In this document: piece after piece, positions 13,534 through 24,011 of the stretch
How the letters are laid out: each line of letters starts with the position of its first letter
Numbering within the stretch: the first letter of the stretch is position 1
Assembly: GCA_964057225.1 (NCBI GenBank)
Contig: OZ059894.1
Location: 14,910,476 to 14,974,475, forward strand
Reading direction: 5' to 3'
From: Auanema rhodensis
Lineage: Eukaryota; Nematoda; Chromadorea; Rhabditida; Rhabditidae
Length of the DNA: 64,000 nt
The notes under the pieces: model-generated
Told to the model about the DNA's origin: nothing
The model's input: the letters and a program-made list of their open reading frames with translations, nothing else
Database searches by the model: none
Program-made: the position numbers and the translations under genes

Positions 13534-13613
13534 AAGCATATGAACCATCGAAAGCTTGTATATATGCATTTGGATCAATAATAACGAGAGACTGGGTCCC
13601 CCGTGGGCGATAG
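13534..13613 (-). CDS. Possible orphan terminal exon
   Basis: An open frame following a possible acceptor (gtttgcag) encodes TVIYRPRGTQSLVIIDPNAY and a few more residues to a TAA. Composition is more balanced than the surroundings. No upstream exon was found, so this is weak. Confidence 0.15.
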
Positions 13614-14313
13614 ATGACTGTTTCTGCAAACACTACACCTATGTTGTATGTTCTCTTTAGACTCTCTCTCATCAAATACTATTTCTTAGGTATATATTGC
13701 ATTTCCTTTCAGAAACCATTTTATTATAATCTGAGATAAGAATTCAATAAAAAAAAGAAAAATCTTTAAGTATGTACAAGTAAAAACTTCAGTATAATCA
13801 AGAGAGGTCAAAGTTTATAGAAGTTCTTATGTAAGATGTATGTATGTTGTATCAGATATTAAGCTAACAAGATTAACAGAAGCTATACAGTATATGCTGA
13901 AACTAATCCAGCTTTTCTACTTTTAATTAAGTACACTTAGCCAAATAATCAAGTTATAATCGTAGTTATATCCAAACAAATCGTCTTTAACAGAGTTAAA
14001 AAGAAATTTTTTTGAGATTGGCATTTCATATCTGCAAATTTTCCTGATTGAATTGACTGAATAAAAAATGTCAATTCAATAAATTTTTTGTTAAACATGA
14101 AATATAGATTTGAAGAAAATAAAACAAAAAAGTTGTAAAATGGTACAAGTTCCAATTTAAAAGTTCATATCAAACATTGTAAAATACTGAAAAGAAGATA
14201 TCTTTGCTCCAAAAATATTGTTCTGTTATATTTAATATAAATATCTTATTAATTATTTATTAGAAGAAAAAACAAGTATTTAATATTATTAAGTGAAAAT
14301 AAAAGAATAGTTA

Positions 14314-14729
14314 TTAATATCCGTATCCACCATATCCACCACCGTAACCACCATATCCACCACCGTAACCACCATATCCACCACCGTATCCACCGTATCC
14401 TCCGTATCCTCCGTATCCACCATAGTATGTTCCGTTGTAAGCAGTTCCGTTATAGCCGTATCCTCCGTATCCTCCGTATCCTCCATATCCTCCGTATCCT
14501 CCGTATCCTCCGTATCCTCCGTATCCACCATATCCTCCGTAGTATTCTATTATTTCAAATAATTTTTGCAATAATTGTCAGAAATTCTCTTACGTCTTTT
14601 CTCACGAGTGGCCAATTGCTCGGGGTATATTCCATTGACAGCAACTTTTTCTACATTTCTGGAGTCAGCGACATGGAAGAAAGCCAAAGCTAGGCATGCA
14701 ATAGCGATGAGACTAATTAAGGTTTTCAT
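14314..14729 (-). CDS. Secreted Gly/Tyr-rich (YGGYG) propeptide, antimicrobial-peptide-like
   Basis: Two exons (14594-14729 and 14314-14546, 47 bp intron) encode 122 residues. Residues 1-23 form a signal peptide ending VADS. A propeptide of about 20 residues ends in EKR, a dibasic processing site. The mature part begins Gln-Tyr-Tyr, so the N-terminus could cyclise to pyroglutamate, and consists of about eight YGG units, a spacer with NGTAYNGTYY (two N-glycosylation sequons), then GGGYGGY repeats to the stop. This layout is that of the nematode nlp-29/cnc group of epidermal antimicrobial peptides, which are secreted by skin on infection or wounding. Sequence identity is not claimed. The repeats also make the DNA a GGATAC-type minisatellite, so length may vary between strains. 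Confidence 0.82.
14320..14536 (-). repeat. Coding minisatellite (GGNTAYGGA units)
   Basis: Tandem 9-12 bp units encode the YGG/GYGG repeats. They fall in two blocks separated by a non-repeat spacer at about 14418-14460. Confidence 0.85.
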
Positions 14730-17601
14730 GACGAATCTGAAAAGTTAGCCAAATTATTAATATGATTTAAGATGCGAAAAAATCAGTAAAAGGAATGCTT
14801 TGAAGGTTTGATTGAGCTCAAACTCAAACTTGAATGGTTATTGCACCGTGGCATCTGCTTTTGTACCTTTTTTAGACGTATTTGCACACTTTTTTAAATT
14901 TAATTTTATTCATCCACGTACATATTGAATATAATTTATTCATTTTTGTATATTGGCAAAACGGCTGAAACAACATGACATCTGAAATTAAACCTTTAAC
15001 TGATTTAATTAACAATTCAGCGATAACTTTTTTTGTTTAAAAAATTCGAAAATTGTTTTTTTATTATGTGGTAAATGGAAAATTGATAAAGGCTTAAGCT
15101 ATTCAAATAATTTAAAATATACAATAAGTTCACGTGAAAGTTCACGTATTTACGTCATTAAGCGTAAAAGAAAAATATCTTTTATTTTTGAACTTTTTTT
15201 GAGAGATGGAACGGTTACATTCATGTTTGATTATTATCTATCTTCCACTTTTTAACTTGTGTTTCCACACTTCTACGGTTATCTTTCATTAACTTTCTCA
15301 ATTAATTCATTTTATTCTTCATTTTCCTTTTATAAGCTTCTATTTTCTTTTCCATAAAACTACTCATCAAAGGGTTAGAGAGACATTACAACTTTTTGTC
15401 TTTTTCTTCTTTCAGTTACAAGTTACGTTATAGACATTGAATTATAATGATAACTATCAATTGATAGTTCGAACGTCAATTGAAATTTAATTATCTAAGA
15501 GTTATAAGAACTAGGCAATTCAACCGGTTGTCTATCATCTATACATGATGCGCGTACTTGAGAATTACATAGTTTTCCAGATACGTTTTTTCAACCAATC
15601 TCAAACAATGTTTCTCACTTTTTTATGAACAATTTCATTAAAATGTATTATATTATACGTATAATTATTACAATTTTTTGTTTGTTTGTTTATTTTTGTA
15701 TATTTTGCTATTGAAAAAAAAGTCTAACATCACATAAATGTTACAGATGACATACATATGAATGCACTGAAAAGACAACATCATGACCTCGACTGATTTG
15801 TTTCTCCTTTTTTTGTCTTTTAGCGCATTTTTCCGAGAAGAAAAGTTCATCTCGAAAGCTTAATTCGATAAGTATATAAAACAACGATCAATACAATGAC
15901 ATCTCATTTATTTCCTGTGAATTTTATAAATATATATGTATATGATATACATTTATCTATCTATCTATCTATCTATATCAATACATGTAAAATGTGTGAT
16001 CAGTCAATATTCATATGTATGTATATGTGCTTCAGAAGCACTAAAATGCTCTTAACTATTTATAATTATAATGAAATAAATTGCATATTATATGTAAAGA
16101 TGAATATAATGATCTGTATCATTTCTGATTCTACTGATTAATTATCTGTTCCTTACCATTCTCATAATTCTCTTACTGATACATAGACTTCCATACCTTT
16201 TATGTTTAATTAACTATAATAGGGAGGAGATTGTTGACAGATGCGAAGATAGCACACATACATACACTCCAACCTGTGCTTATCTTTTCAATAGCCTTCT
16301 GTTGTTCTTAAACTTTTTTTCGATCGTTCTTTCAAGTTTATTGTTTATCCCCCCCCCAAACTCCAACACCACAAATGCTTCAACAATCTTTACAAGACTT
16401 TGGAGCAAAAAAAAATCGTTTGATTCATATAGTTTATGCGAAATGATAACTTCCGTTTTTTAACCATGCTACTTACATCATGTGTTCCTGTTTGGTTCCT
16501 TAAGCTACCTTGCGTTGAAAAATCATTGTTTTTTCCTCTGCATCCGCCTCATCCATCCAAGCTTATGTTCCCAGAACAATGGATTGATAGAACTTCATTT
16601 GCAACATCGTTCTCTTTAAAATAATGCTTTATTATTAATTGCTATATAATATAATCTTAACAACTATGTTGCGACCTGATAGTGGGACGTTTTAAGCTTC
16701 CTGCGATAATGTACCTGTAAAAGCTTTTCACTTATTTGAGTCACTTTATAAATTCACTATAATATGCACGTAATAATTTTCATTTCATAATATTATAAAA
16801 TGAAAAAAAATATTTTTATTCTCGTTTTGATATGGTTTTGAGTGATTTTTCCTTACATTTGCATCATTCCCTCGTTTTCTTTACCTATCATCATCTGATT
16901 ATTGTTTTGTAAGTGTCATCTCTCAAACCGTTTTCGCGACATAAGTCATCTGAATCGATACATATATTACTAATCGACTAGCCTTTTGACGTTATTCAAG
17001 CGATTGCCCAGATTGTCCCATCTAACAGCTTCCGATCTGATGTATTACTAAATTTTCAAAATATTGATTCATTATAACTATATTGCTTAGACAGCTCTAA
17101 TGATAAGAAACTATTTCCGTTCATTCATAGGTCTATAATCAATTTATTAATTTAAAGTTTTCTCTTTTAACCAAATATTTATGTGAAATAATTTGTAAAA
17201 GGGTGTCGATTGCTTAGCTTAACCTCATCTCATTACATCTCATCAATTATGACAAAAGTGTTCGCGTTTCCATGGTCATGCTCTCGGTTTCAAATGAATA
17301 CGCAATATTTCTTCGTTTTCATCTTAGAACTATAGCCATCCAAGCATTTTCGGGTTTTATTTTCAAAATAATTGAATTATCTAAGCTTACATCTTATTAG
17401 AAGAAAGTGTGTCTTGTATTGTTTAATTCATACAGACAGTAACCATCTCATGATCTAATGTATTTACCAATCATTCAAGCGTTAATTTATTAATTTGGAT
17501 CCAGTTTATTAAAGAAAAAAAAAGATTTTAATTCTCATTACTATTAAGTTCAGATAAACTGTTCATCGACAACAAATAAATTGGCAATTGGTAATATAGA
17601 A
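14730..17601. other. Intergenic, no supported gene
   Basis: A TTCACGTGAA palindrome with a second half-site lies at about 15129-15148, roughly 400 bp upstream of the YGG peptide gene. A TCTA microsatellite lies at about 15953-15976. A 62-codon plus-strand frame at 16436-16624 is open but has no supporting signal. The remainder is AT-rich. Confidence 0.45.
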
Positions 17602-18368
17602 ATGTCATTGGATCAGGTACGACTTTTTCTTTCAATACTATTCATATCAATGTAACATCTATCATAAACTTTATGTTTCTTTTCACATGAATTATTGAAT
17701 AATTATATATTTTATACTATATAATTATAATAAAAATGAGATATTTGAATGTTTAATAATGATATCTTCAAATTTGTTATTGTAACAATAATAATTATAT
17801 AGTTAACTTCAATAATAAAAATTATTATTTTAATTTTAACATATAGTTATAATTTTTAAAATTATATAATATATATATGTAGATTGTCTTTTCCAGACTT
17901 TAGATAATCTTAACAGCACCTTAGCAAGAATTGCTGGTCTTTTACAAACTGTTGAAATTGCAATTATCATCGTAGCTGTAGCCTTGGCTATTCTCATGAT
18001 TGGTAATTTCATTTTAATTTCTCTAAATATATACTTTTCATTATTAATCAAATTAAGAATAACATAACATAATTGTAATTTGAATCAAAGACAACCGTTC
18101 ATAAACATTTTATTTATAAAAATGAAAAAGTATTTCATGTGCACGTGTGATTAACATTTTACGTCAAATATAAGCTGTGGAATTTAGAATTAGAATTTTT
18201 AGATTTCATGAACTTTTAATGAAAAAATTATTATTTTTTAATATTATAGGATCAGTAGCAACATGTTACTACGATAAATACAAGAAGTACCAACAGTTAC
18301 CAGCAGAAACAGCTGACCCATCTTCACCATCATACAGCAGAGGAAAATATCATCCAGAGGATATTTGA
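17602..18368 (+). CDS. Small single-pass membrane protein, MSLD family member D
   Basis: Three exons (17602-17616, 17897-18002, 18250-18368) encode 79 residues. The first coding exon is only 15 bp (MSLDQ). It is followed by TLDNLNSTLARIAGL, which resembles the family members at 3187 and 6277. A transmembrane helix at about residues 25-42 runs into Cys-Tyr-Tyr and a hydrophilic tail ending HPEDI. It is the only family member on the plus strand and the shortest, reduced to amphipathic segment, helix and tail. The function is unknown. A membrane micro-adaptor is the simplest inference. Confidence 0.75.
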
Positions 18369-18584
18369 AACTTTTAGTATTTTGTTTATATTTTAAATTT
18401 TTTTTTCTTTTCACTTTATCTCAATTCCATGGTTGCCTTGTATTGCCTTAATTATTGCTCAATGCTAACGCTGCGTTCAAAATGCATAGAAGATTTTATT
18501 AAATTATCGATATAATTTAAAAAAGGAAAATATAAAAATAAATTTTTATAATAGAATATAGTTAAATACTTAAATACTTATAAC

Positions 18585-19688
18585 TTAAACTATATAGCAA
18601 CATTGATTATTTTCACAATTATGTAAAGACGGACAATCATCGTCATCGTTACATGGTCCAACAGCTCGAAGACCCGAGACACATTGCTTAAATTAAAATA
18701 TTTTGATAAAGAAAATTTTAAAAAAAATTTTAAATTGTTCTAAGACTGCAAAAGCAACCTTTTGATCGTTATTGCCATCAAGTTCATAATCCTCTTCTTC
18801 CGCAGAAGAGTGAATACTACTTTCTGTTGTACTCATAGGTGTTGTAGATGTTGCTGCTTCTATTACACGATTGAATTCTTCGATTTCAATTGGATCAACC
18901 TTAATTATAATAAATTTTAACATTTAATTTTGCATAGAAATGTATAGTTTAAGCTCACTGAATCAATTACAAGTTTTTTATTTTTGTCTATTGTTGTTGG
19001 TTTCTTAGTTATTCTTCTTTTTCCTGTACCTATCGTAACCTTAAACAAAAAAGAAATTAAAATGAAAATCAAATAAATCTGTTCACAGACTTCTCCTTCA
19101 ATCAATGGCGCTTGTGTAGTACTACTTACTAATCCAACGAATGGTGTAGTACAACAAGCTCCATGAATGCATGTTCCTCCTGTAAAACATTAAAAAATAA
19201 TAAATAAATTTTAAAAAAGATAATACCTAAAGCAATACAAATAGAATCTTTATCAAGACGACACTGACCAATATGTGCACCACCGTTCAAGCATCGTAAT
19301 GGGCTGCCAAACCCTGTTCCTTGAGAAGGCTGTAACCAAACTTTATAATATAAAAACAACCTCAAATATTTAAATGTTAAAAATACATTTTGGTTTGAAA
19401 TTTAAATATTTAAAAAATTAAAAAAGAAAAGATATACATGAACATTTCCATGATTATTATGACCATCCCATCCATTATTATTATATCCAGCTCTTCCTGT
19501 CCACAGACCATATGCTGTTGGATAACCAATTCCAACATTATTATTTGCAACTTGTTGACCATGATCTGTATAAAAACATATAAAATAGATTTTATTTAAG
19601 AGATGAACTAACTTCCGTAATTTCCCCAACCCCAACAGCTAACAGAGGCAAAGGTTGCTAGAAATAGTAAGAGAGGACGAGAATACAT
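18585..19688 (-). CDS. Secreted cysteine-rich protein with two small Cys modules
   Basis: Seven exons (19613-19688, 19438-19565, 19227-19329, 19091-19179, 18959-19039, 18759-18899, 18585-18686) join in phase to 239 residues. A signal peptide (about residues 1-18, MYSRPLLLFLATFASVSC) precedes a Gly/Asn/Trp-rich segment. A Cys module follows (RCLNGGAHIGQCRLD, then TCIHGACCTTP), similar in spacing to EB or lustrin-type modules of nematode secreted proteins. A basic linker and an acidic Ser/Thr-rich linker lead to a second Cys cluster (CNDDDDCPSL, ending CENNQCC). It is probably extracellular, cuticle or secretory. No enzyme motif is visible. The gene is the only minus-strand one between the D-family gene and the receptor. 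Confidence 0.72.
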
Positions 19689-20524
19689 GAGGAATATTTC
19701 GAAGATAGTCTTTAATGAGAAAATGAATAAAGAAGAATATTCGGAAAGAAAAAGTTTTTATAAGTGTCATTCTGATTTTGCGAACTTGATCTTGATTTCT
19801 GTTTGTTTTCCATACCGGACCGGTCATCATGACGCTCTAAATCATACAACGCTAATTATGCTCAGCTCATTTTCAGATTTATTCGCCAATTCAAAACAAT
19901 CTTTTAATAAATAGTTTAAATAAAATAGTTGAAGAAGAGGAAGAATCATCAAACTATAAATATCTTCGAAACATTTCATATCGTTTCCATCATTATATGT
20001 TAAATTTTAAAAATTTGTGCAGTGTATGAACTAAGAGCTAAGACAGAATAGATAGAATGATTTATATATAACTAATTTTAATTCTTACATACTAGTTAAG
20101 TTGTAAAAAATATTTGAAACGTGAGAAAATGACTAACAATATGGATTTAATGATATTCTATATGATTCAGTCATTGAATTCTATGATAATTATAGTTTTT
20201 TCAAATTATATTTTAATAGTAATAAGTCACTACAGCCGTAATTTTCATCCAAATCAATTTTAAACATTGAAAAGCTAAAACGTTTATAAATAATAAAAAC
20301 AAAAACCAAAACAAGTACAAAATAAAATAAAAATGTTTAAGAAAAGTGAATAATATACAAAACTATCTTAAATCACAATAATATGTTTATTAATTGCCAT
20401 ATGAAAGGATATTTCTATATAACATTTGAATTATATTACAACAAGCCTACTTAATTATTTTGTTGTTATTGTTGTTTTAGTTTTATGTTTAATACTTTTC
20501 CAATTAAAAAAAACTATAAGAAAC

Positions 20525-21968
20525 CTAGAATTGATTATTTAATTTTAAAAATAAAAAAATACTGTCAACATACCCTTCAACACCAGCTCTATTAGCATTA
20601 GTTGATGTTATAAATACAAAAGATAAAAATGGAAATCTAAAATTAGTTACTGATATAAAGGTATAATCTAATATAATAAGCATCCAGAGTAGCAATTGAG
20701 TAAATGAATGAGCAAATGATTTTATATTTTTCATTAAATGACTAGGTAATCCTGATCCATTATTCTTATTATCAAACTGAAATTTATTAAACAAAATCCT
20801 TATGTGTTCATATTTTATATTAGATCTCATTTTCATCTCATATTTCTTCTTATAAAAGATTGAACAGACAGTTCTAACAGCAGCTTTGTACCTTATACAT
20901 CAGGTAGAAACTTACTTAATATACGAGTCCTGTGCGATGAACCTCGGACACCAACTAGACACCCTTACATATCTTTAGACACAAACTACAAAAACTTACA
21001 AAAAAAATGTTTTTGTAGTTTGAAGTGGTGTTATAAGGCCTCTAAAAGGGAAGCGTCCGATGTTCATCGCACAGGACTGTTTATGACACAAGATATATAG
21101 AACTTCTTTCTTCTTCTTTTTTTAATTTAAACTTACAGTTATTTTAAGTAAAAAAACTGATGTTACGATATTAACACAAAGAGTTATAAGAAATATAGCA
21201 CAATAGAAAAACATTAACCGTTTGGACATTATTCCACAATATTCGCTATCACGATTATCAAAATCATAATCAAGTGAATGAAAATGTAATTGAATATGAC
21301 ATCCTAGAAATATTTTATTATATTTCTTAATTTCTTATATTTACCGCTTGTTAAATACAAATATCCAACTATAAATGAGCCAATAAATGGTAGAAGAACT
21401 ATAATCTGAAATGGAGATTTCAAATGTTTTCTTTATTCTATTAATCACAAAAGAATTTTGTTTAGTAAAGATACGATCATATGATTTCCAAGAAACTATT
21501 ACACAGAATCTGTTTATGGCTAAGACAAATTCTGATCCCATTAAATAAACATCAAGAGAAAATTTGATTTGAATAATATAAAGCGTTTGAAAGTTCATTC
21601 TTCTATAAAAAAGTTGAAAAGATGCTTGAAATTAAGTTTTAATTTTAAAAACAAACCTTAATACAACTTCAAAATGTGTATATAAATTAATTAATAAACA
21701 TAAAATATTTAAAAATGATCTCCAAACACAAAAATAATTATATCGTGTTTGAAATGATTTGTCAATAAAGTACTGTCGTATAAAAGCTCCATGAAACAAA
21801 CAAGAAAATAAAGTAAGCTAAATGAAGATTAAATCTTTGAAATATATAAATATATTTGTTAATAATTCTTACTAATATTACATAAGTTAAAGCTGCATTA
21901 TAAAAAGCAACTGGATGAATAAAATCCTCTTCATCAATAGGTGTAGGTACTTGAGATGATACGCGCAT
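20525..21968 (-). CDS. Seven-transmembrane serpentine receptor, nematode chemoreceptor type
   Basis: Six exons (21873-21968, 21657-21817, 21449-21602, 21345-21405, 21137-21303, 20525-20776) give 296 residues, the usual length of nematode serpentine receptors. Seven hydrophobic segments can be placed. TM3 ends in AINRFCVI, in the position of the E/DRY-like motif. TM4 (IIVLLPFIGSFIVGYLYLTS) is followed by SGC, where the second-loop Cys is expected. TM7 contains FVFITSTNANR. The layout is closest to the Srg/Srx group of chemosensory GPCRs, but I cannot assign the class. The fourth intron border (46 bp) is inferred from frame. Intron 5 (20777-21136) holds a foldback element. Such receptors usually act in sensory neurons. 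Confidence 0.75.
20926..21078. mobile_element. Foldback / MITE-like element in receptor intron
   Basis: A 153 bp segment folds on itself almost completely. The outer 23 bp arms at 20927-20949 and 21055-21077 are reverse complements with one mismatch. Further pairing occurs between ACACCAACT and AGTGGTGT, and between CAAACTACAAAAAC and its complement near the centre. No clear target duplication is visible. The size and structure fit a non-autonomous DNA transposon or a hairpin RNA source. Confidence 0.7.
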
Positions 21969-22489
21969 ATCAAAACAAATCAGAAACCAAATAATATTAC
22001 ATCTCTACATAAACGAATTATAAAAGAAATACAATCAAAAATCAAATTAATATTTTATAAAATTATATTTCAAAGAATTTTATTTGATTTCATAGAATTT
22101 GACACAATAAAATCAGTTCCTATACAGAACATTGAATAATGACAGAAAGCAATACAAAGAAAAATTTGAAATTAAAATAAACAAACAGTATATTTTTCTG
22201 ACAAAGACAAATTTTTTTCAGATAATTAGTTACAGTTTTGAATTTCAAAATAGATAGTAATCTGAAAACTTTAAGGTTTCGATGATCAACTTCTTCAAGT
22301 TTTGTCATTTCAAGCATTCATGTATAGATAATGAAATTGTTTTTTCAAGAATTTATTATGAAAATTCATGAAATATGTTTAAAACAATTGTGTCTTTATT
22401 TGATTTTCAATTTAAAAACGATAATAAAGTGTTAAAATTAACGAAAATAAATGTTGAAATGTGAATATACTATATAAATGTTTATATTT

Positions 22490-22929
22490 TTATGAATTAT
22501 ATGAAGAAACTTGAGATATAAAAAAATGCGAAAAGCACAAACAGTTTTTTGTTGTTATTTGTAGCCTAAAAATATTTTAAAATCAATTTATATAATTTCC
22601 TGATGCAATATTTGAGAAAATAATATTACCTTTTGTATATTCTGGGCCATGATATCTAATATACAATATAAATTAAAAAATTAATGAACAGTTCAAAAAA
22701 CATTTTTATTTCTCAATGTTTTTATCAAAAATTTATTAAATAAAGATATAGATAGACTATGTATCTAGTATTACCCCCAATATTTGAAGTTCATTATCAT
22801 CATCGTCATTGTAATCATTTTCTTGTTTAATAAAATATTATTTGATGATTTTACTTATCAAATTGTTAAAACTATTTCCATTATTAGCTGAACAACGCTT
22901 AGAATCGGTTGGTTTCCACTGCTTCCTAT
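22490..22929 (-). CDS. Possible small multi-exon gene
   Basis: Four short segments (22855-22929, 22775-22821, 22630-22655, 22490-22565) have good AG/GT borders and join with consistent phase. They would encode a Ser/Asn-rich stretch, an acidic run (NDYNDDDDNELQILG), then a short tail. No in-frame start codon was found upstream. Alternatively an ATG at 22650 alone gives a 29-residue peptide (MAQNIQK plus a hydrophobic tail) from the last two segments. Neither is recognised. Confidence 0.25.
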
Positions 22930-23555
22930 CTTGTAGGAATCAGTTGACTCATCAAAATGAATAATTTTGTACGTACTTTAACTTGTTTATAGTATTGCAA
23001 CTTTATAAATATACAATGAAACTATTTATTTCATACTTAGTAAAAATCTATTTTATCTTCTTTGACGAACAGTTGCTTCTTATTTGGTCTACTAAATAAT
23101 CAGGGAAGTATTATGCGATTGCAATATGTAGTTTGTGTGGTGTAACGTATACATGAAAACAGAAAAAGCTCAATGTAAAAAGGTCTATGTATCAAGTTTT
23201 AAACCCGTGACTGCAGGAAAAAGTATAAAGTTAAAAATCCATTACAGTACAAGTATTATGAAAGAAGAACCTGTTACTGAAATATATAAATGAAAGTCAA
23301 AGTATTTGGAACTTTATTTTGACCCAACTTCCTTGCAACAACAATAGGTAGCAATTTAGTATTCAAATAATCTAACCAGTTTTTCTTGAAAATTTGTATT
23401 AAAATAGATATTTAAGCTTCTTTTAGTTTTTTTTATAACTTCTTACATAAATTGATAAATATAACTTGGTGTATGAACTCTTATGATTTTACTGTTTTTA
23501 CTCTTCTTTTGTTCTTTTTTTAAGTTCTCATACATTTCTTTTCAGATTTATTAAA

Positions 23556-23944
23556 ATGAGGATTTTAAGTTTTCTAGTTCTGCTAATATCCCCACTGACT
23601 GTTTCTTCAATTATTTATTACGGAGGTATGCAAAATTGTGATTAACTTAATTAACTTTGAAATATTTTTTATTTTTTCAGGATATGGAGGAGAGGTATAG
23701 CTGTTTTTTCATGTCATAATTCAGTTTGATTTCATACTTCTTCAAATTTTATTTTATTATTTCTTTTTTTCAGCAATATTATACGCCTCATTACTCTACT
23801 TACACATCATATCCTACTTATTATCCTACTTATTCATATCCTTCCTATTCCTATTATTCCCCTGGTCTTGGAACAGGATCATACTGGGCAGCAGGTGGTG
23901 GCTTAGTCGGAAATGTTGCTTCATTTCTTATTGGAAAAAAATAA
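23556..23944 (+). CDS. Small secreted Tyr/Pro/Ser-rich peptide
   Basis: Three exons (23556-23625, 23681-23694, 23774-23944) encode 84 residues. A signal peptide covers about residues 1-18 (MRILSFLVLLISPLTVSS). The mature part begins with IIYYGGYGGE, runs through Tyr-rich YPTY/YPSYSYY repeats and ends in a Gly-rich hydrophobic stretch (AAGGGLVGNVASFLIGKK). The start lies 10 bp after a tttcttttcag acceptor, which suits trans-splicing. It shares YYGGYGG with the YGG propeptide at 14314. The peptide is possibly antimicrobial or cuticular. The 14 bp middle exon is unusually small. A polyadenylation-type AATAAA lies near 23990. Confidence 0.7.
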
Positions 23945-24011
23945 GAAAACTTAATTTTATTTTCATAAGAATTTTATTTTATATAAAATAATAAATGTAT
24001 ATTATGTTTGA

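Noticed and set aside
14289-14531. Repeat frame (D-T-E units) on the minus strand
   Set aside because: It is the shifted frame of the YGG repeat. The YGG frame has signal peptide, intron and stop.
14427-14693. Plus-strand R-I-L repeat frame
   Set aside because: Antisense shadow of the YGG peptide gene.
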